Shown: positions 45,801-60,375, counted from the stretch's first letter. The stretch is 64,000 nucleotides of DNA from Paragordius varius (GCA_964247055.1 OZ176051.1:3906001-3970000); one strand, 5' to 3'. Translations and numbers: made by a program. Notes: generated by a model from the sequence alone, not told the origin.

Positions 45801-48759
45801 TTGCGTAGATTTATTTAAAAAAAGTTTTGGTGAAAGCTATATGCATCATTTTAAAAATACACTAAATATATCAAAATTTTTTATTTTTGATGTGGACCCG
45901 AAAGGCCCAAATTTTTTCTTTCTTCTAAAATGGGCTAGTTCTCTCAAAATAAACCAAAAATGCCGAATTGCGCGATTTAAATTTTTATATGCTAAATTTT
46001 ATGAGATCAATTGATAATATTTTAAAAACTGCAAATTAGGCAAACTTTTTTTGAAGCTTACTTCATACTATTTTGGGCAGATATCGATAAAACGCTTTAA
46101 GATGTTATAAACCACTTTTTCTATATAATTTGATGATTAACTTTTTTATTATTACAGATTGTAATATACGTTTCTTCAAATTACGTGAAATACAAAATGT
46201 GTTTTACAAAATTTCCCAAAACTTGAAAGAGTAGTATGGGACATTAATCTAATCTAATAAAATAATGCTCAATATCCCACACAATCATTTAATATCTAAT
46301 TGTAAAATTTTATGCGCGCTTATTGATTTAAATTTTATAGAATCCTATAACTCCTATAGGAACAAATCTTTTATTCGGGGACTAAATTTGCTAGAGGCGT
46401 AGCTTGCTTATCTGGCGCCCCCCCTCCATGCAACTCCTTGCATTTTAAAAAAATAATCAAATTTAAATCGTACTGATTAATGGGTGATTTTTTATGTTTT
46501 ATTTAAAATAATAACTTTGATATACCTATTATATTGAATAATATTAAATTTTTTAAAATCCGCCGCCCCTTCAACTAAGGCGCCCGGTGCATTAGCCCCC
46601 TCCCACCCTTAGCTAAGCCACTAATTCTGACTTCATGCCAAAATGCAGGAAAATGTAAATTTAAAAATTTGGACAATCCGAGCTAAATTTTAATAATCAT
46701 TATGCTTAAGCTAAAAAAGGGTATAGGCTGCAAATAATTTTGGAAACATTAATAATAATGATAATTTTTTATTTATTGTGTTAAATTGCCTAATACCTGA
46801 AAGTGTGGCATCTATTCATTAAATGAAATACCAATTATGCATAATTATTTTACAAAATCAATTATTTTTTGAGGGTAAGCCAACGATGTTTGCTCTAAAA
46901 TTTTTACATAGAATTTCAATGTCAAGGTTATTACATGCTTTTCTTCTTTGATTAATGTGATAGATTATAAAATATGCAAGATATTACAAATATTTTTAGC
47001 ATTATATATATACATATATTATATTTATAATTAACTCCTAAGTGAACAAAAAAATGTTGTGCAAACTTTATATATAACTCTGTCTGCATTTTTAACAAAA
47101 TTTAGCGCTAAAATCATGGGTGCGTACAGCTTCCATTTTTATAATAATATAAATTATTTTACCGCAAATATGTTAAATTAAATTAATATCATAAAATAAA
47201 TACAAGATAATAGGGGATTGTTTTATCATCACACAAAAGATTCAGATATTTAGTAATAAAAGTAAAAACCGGGATATCCTTCTATAATCCCATTTTTTTC
47301 TTTTGGTGAATGATAGGAAAAAGCTATGATGGTGAAATTTGCTTTTTTACCTGTTGTTGTGCGTTTTTAATAAATTTTTTTTTATTAAAAAAACTCTATT
47401 GTTCATTTTTTGATAGATTGAATAATAATACAATATATGTGTATATAGCTTACGTTGCGCGATTTCTTCTAATCTCGTTTCATATCTTCCTGTGTTATAT
47501 TCCCAAAGAATTAGCAGATTTTACATTCTGTAATTATCAAAATAAACTTTGTTCTAGAAAGAAAAAAGGTAAAATGAAATTAGGGAAGGCCGAGAATAGC
47601 TCTTTCAGTTATTAGATATATCATATTTTTTGATAAGGGGGCGTAAGCTTAAAAAAATAATTTTTATGCGATACATGCATACATATTTTTAGTAGTTTAC
47701 CAAAAAAATTAAACATTATCGCTAGAGCTATGTTTGATGATTAAAAATATCTAAAGATTTTTTACATAAATATTATTATATCCCGTTTTCTCCCAAAGTG
47801 AAGAATTTTAAATTTTATATTTAATAATTGGTGGATTAACATATGGCAAAAAAATCTTAATATATCTACCTGCTTATACAATAAAAAGTATCAGTATAAT
47901 TTCAAGGTTGCCAAAAAAAATAACCTATTTAATTATTGTAATGTGGATATCATTCTTAAATTAACTAAATCGCTTATTTATTTAATCTTTGATGTGATTA
48001 ACACTCTATAATACTTTATAATCTCCGAAAATTTTTATTTCTTCCAAAATGGATTATAATTATAAACGAGATATGATTTTATCTTATCATAAAAGGATAT
48101 GGCGATACAATTGTGTGACAATTTGTATTTGATATTCTAATCTTTTATACACCCAAGTAAGTGACAGTAGCTTACCAATGTTTGATAGTAGTTTTGCCCG
48201 AGACACAAGTTATTTAAATAGATAAAACCTTAAAGATTTAGTCCTTTCCCCCAAATTCATTTTACAAAAAATTATATTTTTCTCGCTAAATTCGTATAAT
48301 ATTAACCTTGAAAAAGTTCAAACCTTATCTGACTAAACGACAGCTGAGTTTTGATTTACACGCTTAAACAAATCCATCCATCCATTTATGAAATGGAAAA
48401 TATAGATAATAATTCACATTAATAATTATTACAAATTGTTTAAAATTTAACTGGGCGCTATATTTTTGACTTCCCCCTTTTGTGATCATGATAATTAAGT
48501 ATTATGGTAAAAGTCATAATTACACAATCCTTAAAAATACCCATTTATACACTTTTGGGCGGAGAAATGATCATTTAAAAAATTTTCTCCAAAAAATATT
48601 TTAAATCTTACAAAAAATTTACAAACTCGCCAAGTCAATTTTTTACATGTTATTATCTAGCTTCTTTATCCAATCCAATACATTTTGTGACAATTGAATA
48701 AATTATTAATTGTGAATTCCCTGATTTTTTTTGCAAATTGTGTGTCAAACTATATTAGG
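42821..48759. other. 5.9-kb gene-poor stretch
   Basis: AT-rich throughout, with ORFs up to about 100 codons that carry no recognisable motif (45278-45520, 47310-47615). The only distinct feature is a GC-rich short element at 46393-46622. Small non-coding RNA genes cannot be excluded by eye. Confidence 0.5.
46393..46622. mobile_element. GC-rich short inverted-repeat element
   Basis: Left end AGAGGCGTAGCT followed by TCTGGCGCCCCCCCTCC; right end GGCGCCCGGTGCATTAGC followed by CCCCTCCCACCC and AGCTAAGCCACT. The ends are inverted copies with about 10 of 12 matches (AGAGGCGTAGCT / AGTGGCTTAGCT). The interior is AT-rich. About 230 bp, non-coding, MITE-like. Family not determined and no target duplication seen. 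Confidence 0.6.
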
Positions 48760-51700
48760 ATGTATTCAATTGTCCGGATTCTGTGGATCATAGCTTTTAT
48801 ATCGCAGGTATAGTATTTAGGTTTAGTGACACTTGTCTTATTTTTAAAAAAATATTCAATTTTTGTAACTTGTAAACTCAAGTCCTTTACCAAGTTTTTA
48901 AATAGGCAAATAATACATTAACTTCGATAATTATTCATAACCTCAATCTAAGAGCCGAAGATCCTTTCTGAAATCTTAACCATGTCTTTTGCGAAGCCTT
49001 TTAAAACCAAAAAATTAATCAAAAATGGTTTGCAATCTTTAAACCCTGCCCGTGGTTCAAAACTGCCCCAAAAGAATTTTTTATTTTATTAATTTTTATT
49101 TTTTCAATACAATATGGCCCTTATTGCACATATAAATTGATAAAGTAGTTTTTTAGAATTTCGAGAAAAATTAGTATACATATGCCTATGATGTTTGGGC
49201 CATTTTTCACACATACCAGAATATTAGATATATCCTGTCATTATTGACAACTTATTTCTTATAATTGTAATAACGGAAGCGGTTATTGTAAAAGATACAA
49301 TATGGAATTGGAACCGAAACCAAAAACGCTTCCTATTCTAGTTATTAAAATTTAGTAATGGTTACTTCGTGTAATTTAACAAGTTAAAAATTTCTTAACT
49401 ATAGCAAAGTTTTTATAATTAAGTACCAATATCTTTTTATAATATATGGCATTTTATCTATGTATTGGATAATTTGAAATTTAGAAAATTCGTATTAGTT
49501 ATAATATTTGTAAACAAGAGTATTTTGCTTAATGATATGGAATTTTTAAAAATTTGCTATTTCTAAAACAAAAAATACCTGCTAATATGAAAACATTTTG
49601 ATGGCATATGTAAACCTAATTCTTCACGTCTTCTAAACCGGGGTGGCCAACATGCGGCCAGCGAAAAGTTTGAAAATTACGAAATAAGTACGATATGCAC
49701 AATTTGCAAAAATATGCTGATAAAATCTTAGTAAAATTGATATTTCTTAAACACATTTTATAAATAAGGGGATATTCAATTAACACTACCAATTGGTGAA
49801 ACAAATATTAGTTATTTTTATTTAGCCATTATTTTACAGTCTTATATTTGAAATCTATTGAAATAATAGTCATATATTAACTATGCGACCCGAGAAGCCA
49901 TATGTGTTGGACACTCCTCTGTTTAAAATTATCAAAAAAAACCTTTTTAAACAGATTATGTGCCGCCATTTACAAATATTTTTCACTGCTTTAGAATGTT
50001 TATGGTGGAGGTTTTGATTTTCAACCCTCACCCGATGAAAGAACCAGACAAGATAGTCAAAACACTGGCGGCGCATCTTTGAGACCAGACAATATAGACC
50101 GTCAATCACCTCTCAACAATAATCAATTTAACACAGGAAACGGTAATGTATTTGGTAATAATGGTAATGACAATCGAGGCGATATAAATCGAGGTAATGG
50201 TTTTACCAAAGGTGGTGTTGGCGCTCAATCAGCTCTACCGACGTCTAATACGAGATTACCCGATAACAATTTCGCACCAAACCAATTCGACCAAGGGGAT
50301 GCACGAGGCGACGCTCTACCTGACACAAGTTTGTTTTTCTAGCGATTGACTATAAACTGTTTATTCCTTAAAATAAATTCAATCAATTTTTATCTGTTGT
50401 AAATAGGTTTTAATGGCCCTGCTGGCAATACATTTGGTACTCAATCCTCACCAATTAAGGGAGGTATTGCATTACCAAATTCTCAGTCCGAAGGAGGACC
50501 CTTCGGCGGTAGAAATGAAGGCCCTGATCGTGGTAGACAAATTGATTCATTTATTACTGAAGTAACACCCTTAAGTCAGGGTACTGGGGCAGGACAGCCA
50601 TTAGAGTTTGATGTTCAAGGTACGGGAACTCTCAGTCCACAAGAGGAGGAAAATTTACTGAAAGATTTAGAAACATTGAAACAACTAGAAGAAAATGAAA
50701 ATTTACGCACAAGCACTCTTCCTTCAGCACTTCCAGGAGGTACACTCAGCGGTTTACAATCGGCATTTACAAATTTACCAGACCTTCAACAGGGACAGAC
50801 AGGTACGGAACCCGGTGGAACAAGCTTTGGTGGTCAATCTAGTTTTGCAACTACTGAATTCCCATTCCAAGCTTTCCAAAATAAATACAAAGAAAAATCA
50901 ATCTTTTTGGACAAGTTGAAAGAAATCGAGCAATCGAATCCCCAACTCTACGAAAAAATAGTTGGGAAAACACCTGCACCAGGGCAACAAACTGCAGAAA
51001 CTGGTCAGAGACAAGGTTCAACCCAACCTTTTCAACCACAAGAGAGAGATGGAGCATTGGGTGGTTTTTCAGGGAGACCTGGGGAAGGGGGCACAAATTT
51101 ACCCACATTTGAGCCACCACCACCAAAACCATCCAGGCCGGCAGTAGGTGGTGAAAACGGCGGTTTAGGTACAGCACTTCCTTCTCAAACCGATGGACTA
51201 CAAAATGGTATCCTACCCACATTTGAACCGCCCCCACCCAAACCAACAAGGCCAGTAGCAGGAGGTGAAAACGGTGGTTTTGGAACAGGTATCCCTTCTT
51301 CTCAAACAGATAGACCTCAAAATGGCATCATATTTCAAGGACAACCTGGATCTCGGTTTTCCGGAATAAGCGGTCCATTGATTAGGGGTGGCACCTTGCA
51401 ACCTGGAACGATACCTGAACCATTGCAACCGTCATCAACTGTATCTTTAGATCTTTTACCAGGTTTGCGCAACAAATTTAGACAAAAATCCATATTTTTT
51501 GATCGGCTTAAGGATATAGAAAGAGCTAATCCTGCTCTTTACCGCGAAATTATTCGACAAGATTCAGAAGGCCTTCCTGGGAGCACTTTTGGTGGTCAAC
51601 CAGGAACGACCATACAGTTTGGTAGACCTGGAATCGCACTTCTTTCTTCGACATTATCACCATCTGGGGGAACACCGGGTGGACAGGGGCCCCTTATTAC

Positions 51701-54700
51701 AAATCTGGCTACATTACTTCAACAACCTGGTAAAACTGATTGTTTGAAATAGTATTTAAATATAAAATTAGTTAGTAAGGGTAACGAACTGTTCAGATAT
51801 AAATATAAATTTTTACATCTTTTTGTTATGGGTCTTGTTTGGATATTTCGGTATATTCCTATGATGTTAACATTTGACGTTTACCCAATTCCATTGAAGT
51901 TACTAGATTTTCGAAAATTAATGGCACTGTTAACCATAATAACATAATTGATAACATATATGCTTCAAGAATCTATGTGAAAAAGTATAAACATTTTTTA
52001 ATTCATATGCGATTATTGTATTTCATAGGTTTACTAGGAGCTGGTCCTGATGGCAGACTTCCACAGCGTACTGTATTTACCGGTCCCGACGGAAGATTGG
52101 ATCAAACAGGCTCATTACCTAATTTACAAGGTTCATTAGCCACAAATTTGGGAGATATTTTAGAAGGGAGGGGTACCACCTTGCCACCAGGGTTTTTTAA
52201 TTCTACACTCGCTACCAATTATGATACCAGTGTGACAAATCGTGATTTCCGAATCGATTTTAATCGGCAAGATCAAGACCCAAATGGTCGTTTGCCGTTA
52301 GGTGGAAATGGGGCTCGCGGAATATTTTCTACCATAAGCCCTAGATTTGATACAAGTGTTACGAACGATGATTTCAAGGCAGAATTCGATTTGGTTGATA
52401 AACTCCGAAGTAAAGGTTTACCCACGACAGGACAGCAACTCAGTATGTGCGCAAAGGAGTGTTATATTATGTAAAAATATTGAGCACAAATTTATGTTAC
52501 ACATAATTATAGGTCCAGAACAATTACAAAGACTCACATCCTTGCTCCCAGGCTTAGCTAATAGAGGTGTAACAGGTGGTATTAGTATCGGTCAACCAGG
52601 ATCTCAAAACCAATTCAGTTCGCCAAGTGATAGGATAAATAACCTAGAAATACCCAAAGATTTGGAAGCAATACGGGCCAAACAACAAGCCGGTCAGCAG
52701 AATATTCGACCGGAAGATCTGTTAAACCAATTACGCCAACAGCAGCAACAACAACAGCCAGGTAAAAACAATTTGAATTAGATCAGAGGGAATATAATAG
52801 ATTTTTTTAAAAAAATCACTCCTCTGTAAATTTAGAATACATCTTAGGTTAAAGAAGATTTTCCCAAAATATTTTTTTCGGATGCCATCCATAGAAATAA
52901 CTCTATGCTTATTTTTTTACAATTTCTTGTTGTATACAATGGCTATTTTAGGCGGTATATTTGGGGGATTACCATCTCTCACAGGCGGAAGTCAAGATAG
53001 TTCTTTTGGTCAAAGGCCGGGCCAAATTTTGGGCGGTACTAACCTAGAAATCCCGAAAGACTTGGAAACAATAAAGTTAAAAGAGCAATTGCAACAACAA
53101 CAACCAGGAGGTAAAAATATTTTAAAGTTATTCAAATCGTTTCTTTTAAAAAATGGGAAATATTAAAACTCGTAATTTAAAATTTAACATTTAAAGAAGT
53201 TAGAAAGGTCATACTAATATACCGATTTGAAAACAAGTCCAAAAATTTTATGTCTCTTCACACTATTACTATTTGACAACGAGTATTGTTATAATATAAT
53301 TTTTCTTAGGATTCCAAAGGCCAATTCAATTGCCTTATACACCACCCTTTCAAATCAGTGATTTGGATGCCCCAAGTTCAGGAATCACTCCAAGCCCTAC
53401 ATCTAGAATAGGGGGTGCAACCCAACCTTTTGAAGGAATTGGGAGTGATTTTGGTGGCCAACAGAGTACTTTTCCCACAGTTTTGGGCACCTCACCGAGA
53501 GGTGGCAGTTTAAATTTACCTGATGGTAAGTACACGTTAGAACAAATGACTCATTTTTAAATTGCTGAAAAAGGTTTTAGGTCTTTTAATTGACTAAAAT
53601 TAATAGATTTGGGAGGAACGTATAATATTTTCAATTCAAAACAATGATTTTATTTATGAGTTATTGTTTAAATGTAAAAATGGTTAAAATCAAAAATTTT
53701 GTACTAAATAGGTGTGCGTCCAATCGATTTATTATCTCAAGCGAGACAACAACAGCAGCAACAACCTGGATCCTTTCTGCCAGGTAAAGTATTTTTCGCA
53801 AATTTTTAAATTGAAATAAATGATCAATTTTCCATTAATTGAAAATTGAATCGCTCATAAATTTTATATATAGATATTTTTTTTCAGTGACTTATTCGAT
53901 TAATAATAAACTCGATTCCCTACTATTATACAGGTGGCCAAGCAGGTTCAGGCGCATCCAATTTACCTGCCATTTTATCACAATTGACCCCCGAACAAAA
54001 AAATAGCCTTAAGGATCAACTTGAGAGAATTGGGGCCTCTAGAGGTCCGGGTGGATCCATTAATATTCCAGGCATTGGTTCTTTAGGTTCCTTAACACCT
54101 GAGCAAGCCCAACAAGTAAATTATTATATTTAATGAACTACACATAAGATAAATTGTTTATTTGTAAATGATCATTACAGAAATAATAGTTTTATGTAAA
54201 TGTTTATAAAAGATCCGAAAAATAATTAATTTAACTTAAATTTCAATAGTAAACTACACTTAAAAGAAAAAAACGATGTGTGAAACGCTTTCAATTGGTA
54301 ACAAATACAAAACTAGCGGATTGACTTTGATAAGGGTTCTACATATCGTTTTTTATGTTAAGCTCCCTGTTAAAATTAATTTGATAAATTATTACACGGA
54401 TTTTCATTATGTTTTAAAATAATTGCATTATCATTTTGATAATACCCCAATTATTTTGATCACATTAGCTAACTCAATTACTGCAAAATAACGGTTTACT
54501 TCCCTTGACCCCTTTTCCTGGGCAACAGACAGGGGGTGGACTACAAACCAGACAGCCTGGAACAGGTACCAATAAATCATTATATTTATCAGAATCAAAA
54601 ATAATCAAATAGATTATTGTTTTGTTGATTATTTTTATGAAATTTTAACTAGGAAGTTATTAGGAGCCAAAAACGCTGATTTACAATTTATTATTAATTC

Positions 54701-56712
54701 AAAACGGTTTTATATGATTAACAAAAACTCACATAAACGGTGATTTTATTTAAATAATTGGAGTTTGTTCTAAAAGCATACTTAAAATATACGTGTCCAA
54801 ATTTCCAATGCGTGAAATTAGTTTATATTTAAATATAATCATTATGTAATTAAATGTTTAAATTTAGAATTGTTTTTTTAGTGTGATGTTTATTCTAATA
54901 GGATAATTAGATTTGCAAGTCTAAAGTACGTTAATAAACCATTTCATATAACTGTAAACATGTCGGTTGAGGTTTGAAAGGCGTTAAAACTTAACATCTT
55001 TTACAGATTGACAGTGATAATATCGTGATTAAAAATTAATCCTTGATGTTAATTTTGAACCTTTTGGTTTTCATCAAAAAATATTTTCATTGATAAAATA
55101 TATGATAATTTAAGGTTTAACTTTACCTGGACGAGTTGGCACGACGGGAGGAATAGGGCAAAATTTGTTTGGACGAAGACCTGGTGATGATATACTGGAA
55201 AGTAATGCCACTTCCAGTCCAATGATACAATGTATATGTTTATAATATTTTGATATTTTTCCTCTATTTTAAAAAAAAATTGGAATTTCAAAAAAACTTT
55301 TACTTTATATTCTAGCAATAAGTGTATCATGTGATATGTCTGCAAATACAATGGATGTACTACTTAACTTTGATCAACCGTTTGATGGGTTAGTATATGC
55401 CAAAAATTATTTTAAAATTGACATTTGCCGCCAAAATGCGAACCGTCAAACTCAAGTCAATTTCCGAATCAATTTGGATACCTGTGGCATGTTTACATCA
55501 ACTACGGTAGCTAATTAAAATATTTGCCTATCAAAGCATTAAAATGAGCATTAGAATTAATAAAGGCAAAACGTAAAATAGTAGATTTTTTTCAAATGAC
55601 AGCCATACTTCTTCAATCTCGTTTCTTTTAAATTTAAATTATATAACTGAGTATCTTAACATTTTTTTCTCTCTGTCTATTTGGCAACCGAAGCGAATAA
55701 AAAAACAAAGTTTAAAAAATATGGTTGTATTTTCTAAAATCTGTCTTTAACTTTTACGTTTAGTCATTATATATTCACTTTGTTGTAATCCATAAAAAAA
55801 TTAAATTCCAAAAAATTTAAAAATAGGGCTTAACACCGCAAGAGAGACAAAGATGGTTTGAAAACGTGGTAGTCATCATGAATAACAAAGAGGCCGGTAT
55901 CCTAGAAGCCTGGGATAAAGCTTATAAAGTCAGTTGTGGTGCCTCCGATTTCGGCAATCACCAAATGAAATTGGGAATTACAGTTCCGTATGTTGCTTTA
56001 AATTTGTTTAAATTTCCTTATAATACATTTAGTATCCAAAGTTTTTACTAATTAAGTAATAATTACGGAATCAATCCCTCCGTTATAACATTAAAATAAA
56101 CTCACTTGAAACAATATGTGAAGTCATTTAGTCAATGGTAATCGCAGAATCGTGTTTCGAAAGTAAACAAAACTAAAAAATATTAAAATTTTCGACTATA
56201 TTAAGGGACTTAAGCTATGTGGCCCAGATATTTTAGTTGCTTGTAGATCGACAGATCATAAAGCAAAAATTCTGGTTGGAGGAAGTTTAAATATATAAAT
56301 AAGGCCCTAAAAAGTGGTTTATCACATGAAATCAGTTATTAACCATACCCTCACTCTAATAATTCGAAAGTCACAAGATCGTCTAAAATGGAAAATACTT
56401 ATTTATGAGAAAGCTTAGAGTCGCTACGTGACTAGCTTCTAACACAACTGTTGATAATATATATATATATATTAATATTTTATCTATGATTATCATGATT
56501 TAGGATGATCCCAACTGTAGAGGCCCCGGGCTTTGAAGTCAAGTTACCTGACACTTGGATGAAAATTGTGAGGGGTATGGATCCTAACGCTGAACCCGTC
56601 AATCAATTAACATTGGGCGAAATGGCTTCCCTAATTGTGATTCGCACGGACCCCAACAGTAAATTATAAGAGTAAAATAGAGTTATTTTGAAAATAAAAG
56701 CTTAGGGTTTTT

Positions 56713-56749
<37 letters not shown>

Positions 56750-57145
56750 TATTTGTGCGAAGATTATGATATAATATAGCCATTATTTAATTATATTTAG
56801 CCATGTACGATATCCATTTGTACAGTTGCACGGCTCATGATGGAAGCAATTTGCTTAATGTGGAACTATTGGATACTAATGGGTATTTATACGATTACCT
56901 GTTTTAAATTTATTTCTATTACATTTAAAAAATTTTCTAAATTCATATTTTTAGATGTCCAGTGCACTCTAAAATTGTAATGCCTCAAAAACGGGGTCTA
57001 ATAAGTACGGGAGAATTAGCAGCTATTTTACCATTTAACACCTTCAAATTCCCTGATGAACAAAACGTATTTTTCAAATGCGAGGTTCAGTTATGCTTCG
57101 AGAATTGTCAAGAGGTGATTTTTTAATAATACTGAAAAGTTTTGG

Positions 57146-57183
<38 letters not shown>

Positions 57184-58710
57184 TCCATAATAACAAATAT
57201 TTGATAAAATGCATGTATTATAATATAATATTTTGCTTCTTAAGCGACCTTGCCCAAATCAAATCCGTGGAAAACGAGAAGCTGTCAATGAATCTGAAAT
57301 TATAACTCCATCCAAAACTCAAAACACTATAGATTTTGTTACTGAAGCACCAGTAGATTCCCTGTGGTCAAAACCATTGTTTCAATCTGTTGAGGTCATT
57401 TTGCCAGAACAAACAGAAAAAGGTTTTGATACAGAGTGTTTTAGTTCAAATAATTTCATTTTAGGGTTATTAAGCAGTAATTTAAACCACGTCTTTTTTC
57501 CACATAGGCTTAGCTGCCGGTCCGCGGAGTCGTAAAATGTCAAGTGTACTCGATGATCAACCTAACAACAATCAAAAGCGATTAGATAGGACGAATGATG
57601 GTATAGGACCACACCACTCCAGTAGTACATCGGATATGATTAAATCGTTGGCGATAAATAAACCGTGTGTATCTCTCGTCATGTTTTTTTCAATGGTCGC
57701 TTTGCTTGGGGCAAGTCTTATGGTTACACTCGGCATTTGTATAGTTTTGTGTCTACGTAAACAGAATAAAAACAAGATAATGGATTTCCCAGACGCAGGC
57801 GGCAACAAAAAAGGGGGAAAAACCACCCCAAAAAATCGACCAGCGATGGTTATTCCTGATGAGACTACGACTCACCTCCCAACATACCAATCCCAAGTAA
57901 ATTAATATATAATCAACTCAACTCAATTGTTTGTTTGATACAGTGAGTAAATTACATTGCTAGTTTTTCATAAATCGAATTGCCAGATAGCAGCATCAGA
58001 TACGATTAGATCTTTTTTCTGCATATCCAACAGATTCGCTATTTACTGTATAAATACTATGTGCCAATATTTAATAAAAAAACTTGCAATAAATTTGTAA
58101 AATCTAGGCTTTTTAATAGATTTTCCCGTTGTCTTTGTTTTTAAAACTTTTGGACCTTTCTCAGAATATTAAAATTTATCAGACTGAAATATAAATTCTT
58201 TAATATATATGCACATAGGCCTGCGACATGTACTTTGGTAAGGAGGATACGATCCAACCTAATATCATGACGCCTCATAACCGTATATTTAGAGCACTGG
58301 GAAGAAATCAACCCTCCTATCCAAATGAAAGCGTATAAACCACAATTTTTTGGATTAAAATCAAAAACAATAAAATTTAAGCTATTATTTTAATTTGATG
58401 TATATAGGTAAATGGTGCTAAGGCGATGCCAATACAATACAATTCTTTTTTGAAACGCAATTTTGCAGATTATTTCATGAAACATACGCAACCACAATAC
58501 AACAACAATCCTGAAGAAAATTTAACTTTCAATAAGAAAAAACCAAATAACCAAAATACGAATACTCATGTAGAATATGATCCACAACGTACGTATAAAA
58601 AATCTTCCTATCTCCATTTTTTACAATCGGAAAAGGCACAAAATGAACAACAATTTGCCAAGGATGAAAAAAATGGTCGGGAAAATGTGTCAGTTATCAT
58701 GGTTGATTAA
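48760..58710 (+). CDS. ZP-domain transmembrane protein (cuticlin-like), about 1647 aa
   Basis: Twenty exons: 48760-48807, 49995-50328, 50407-51729, 52029-52442, 52513-52761, 52952-53110, 53310-53525, 53712-53783, 53934-54115, 54469-54565, 55115-55231, 55316-55506, 55827-55987, 56504-56658, 56801-56882, 56955-57114, 57245-57422, 57508-57896, 58219-58332, 58408-58710; phases agree throughout. Exon 1 supplies a signal peptide (MYSIVRILWIIAFISQ). Then follows about 1050 residues rich in Gly, Gln, Pro and Ser with internal repeats. The ZP domain (about 1071-1320) starts SISVSCDMS, has FDQPFDGLVYAKNYF and DTCGM, and ends FFKCEVQLCFENCQE. A furin-type RGKR site follows (about 1328-1331). A membrane span lies at about 1433-1461 (FFSMVALLGASLMVTLGICI). 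A basic cytoplasmic tail closes it. ZP proteins of this layout polymerise in apical matrix and cuticle. Exon 1 is the least certain. Confidence 0.9.
49638..49921. mobile_element. Short hAT-type non-autonomous element, copy 2
   Basis: Left terminus CCGGGGTGGCCAACATGCGG; right terminus, reversed, CAGAGGAGTGTCCAACAC with GGGTCGC just inside. Both resemble the CAGGGGTGTCCAAC ends of hAT elements. Interior blocks are shared with 8865-9149. It sits in intron 1 of the ZP gene, 73 bp upstream of exon 2. No exact 8-bp duplication. Confidence 0.65.
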
Positions 58711-60375
58711 GACTAATAATTTCACAATTAAAATTAGTTTTCGTTTTAAATGAACAATCTATTTAAATATTGTATTATTTTGCATTTAGAAATTAAACAT
58801 TTAATATAATAAACAAAATATTTTTTGAAAAAGCATATTTGCATGTCCAAATATGATGCATATTTATTTATTTATAACCAAATATATATATAAATTAAAT
58901 TAATATTTGCAAAAATATATTAAAATTATTAGTTAATAAATCTATAGTTAATAATATTTTAGTACCACATATGAATTATTACACATGTTTCATCAATTAG
59001 GTTATTTAAAGTTAATAAAATTATTATCAATAACCGTATATATATGTATATGTATAATTGACTATTTTGGGTAGAGGAAAAATTTACATTACCATATACA
59101 TAAAAAATAACTAATTTACATTAGTTGGTATTAAAAAATTAGTTTATACATATATGTTTTACAAAAAAATAAATATGAAAATTGTGCTAAAAATATATCA
59201 ATATTTACCAAAAAAATTGGAAAATACTCTTTTAAAATAACACTAGACAACAAATTTTAACTTTTTTTAACTGCCATTCTTGTAAATTTAAAATTTATTT
59301 CATTAAAGTACATAATTAGTATATCTGAAAAGAAAATTGGTCCTACATGAAAGAATATTTTTATATTAGAGTTTATCGATAATTTTTGGCCCCGATTTAA
59401 CATTAAACTCGAAATTTCATAAATTTAAAGTTTTCGATATGAAGCTATGTATTTTATATCATTCGAAAGAGCGCAAAAAACTGCATCTTTTAAATGGTAG
59501 TAAGTCATTTAAATCCATCGGATGTAAAAGTTATTTGGATTTAAATGGTCAAAATTTTCAATCCTTAAATAAGTCAAGAATTTTCACAGACAAACTAATC
59601 TGAAAATCATTTAAATTATTTTAATATTATTATTAGGGTTATATTAGTATTTAATTAAAAAAAAATGTTTGGAAAAGCTTTTGGTTTGCTTTTTTAATAA
59701 AAATTATTATTATCATAAATATTTTACCTAGTGGAAACTAAAATGCATAGTTATAACTCTAAATTTATTACATAATGGCTATAAAAGATCAAAATACCTT
59801 AAACTTTGTTTTTATCTTTAAATTTTCGAAATTATCAGCCTTGTAAAGAAAATAAATTAATATTGATGAGATGGTAATTTTTAAAAAACAAAAAACTTAA
59901 AAATGGCTGTTTTGAGTGACATAAAAGCAATAAAAAATGTTTTAATCAAAAAAACTTTCTTGTGTTATCTTTTTTGGACATTCATCTCCATCTAAACAAA
60001 GTTTGAGCTATTTTCATCCATTAGTTTTAGAAATATAATAATTAAAAAAAATGCTCTCGCTTCGCGCGTTTGTCGCTCTTTGTGTCCAATATTAACTGTC
60101 GATGTAATACATATTAGTATATATTTTATAGAGTTTTTATTACTCTTTCGAATGATATATTACAAATGGGCATTACTTGTATATTTTCAAAGAAAAATAT
60201 TTTTTAGTAAAATTTTGATAAAGAGGGCGCATAATCAAAATCAAATTATACAAAATTCTTCCAACGAGTTATAATTTTTATTTCAGATTTACTGTTAAAA
60301 TGATATTAAATATCAAAAAATGCAAAAAACACGAGTGGCAGAAAAATTTGTTGTCTAGTGTAATATATAAAATTT
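58711..60375. other. Intergenic after the ZP gene
   Basis: AATAAA near 58806 is a likely poly(A) signal for the ZP gene. The remaining 1.5 kb is AT-rich with no recognised gene; GCTCTCGCTTCGCGCG at about 60053 is a small GC-rich spot without clear structure. Confidence 0.5.

Noticed and set aside
50851-51428. Minus-strand ORFs of 71-132 codons
   Set aside because: Antisense shadows of the large ZP-gene exon 50407-51729, kept open by its Gly/Pro/Gln-rich codons.
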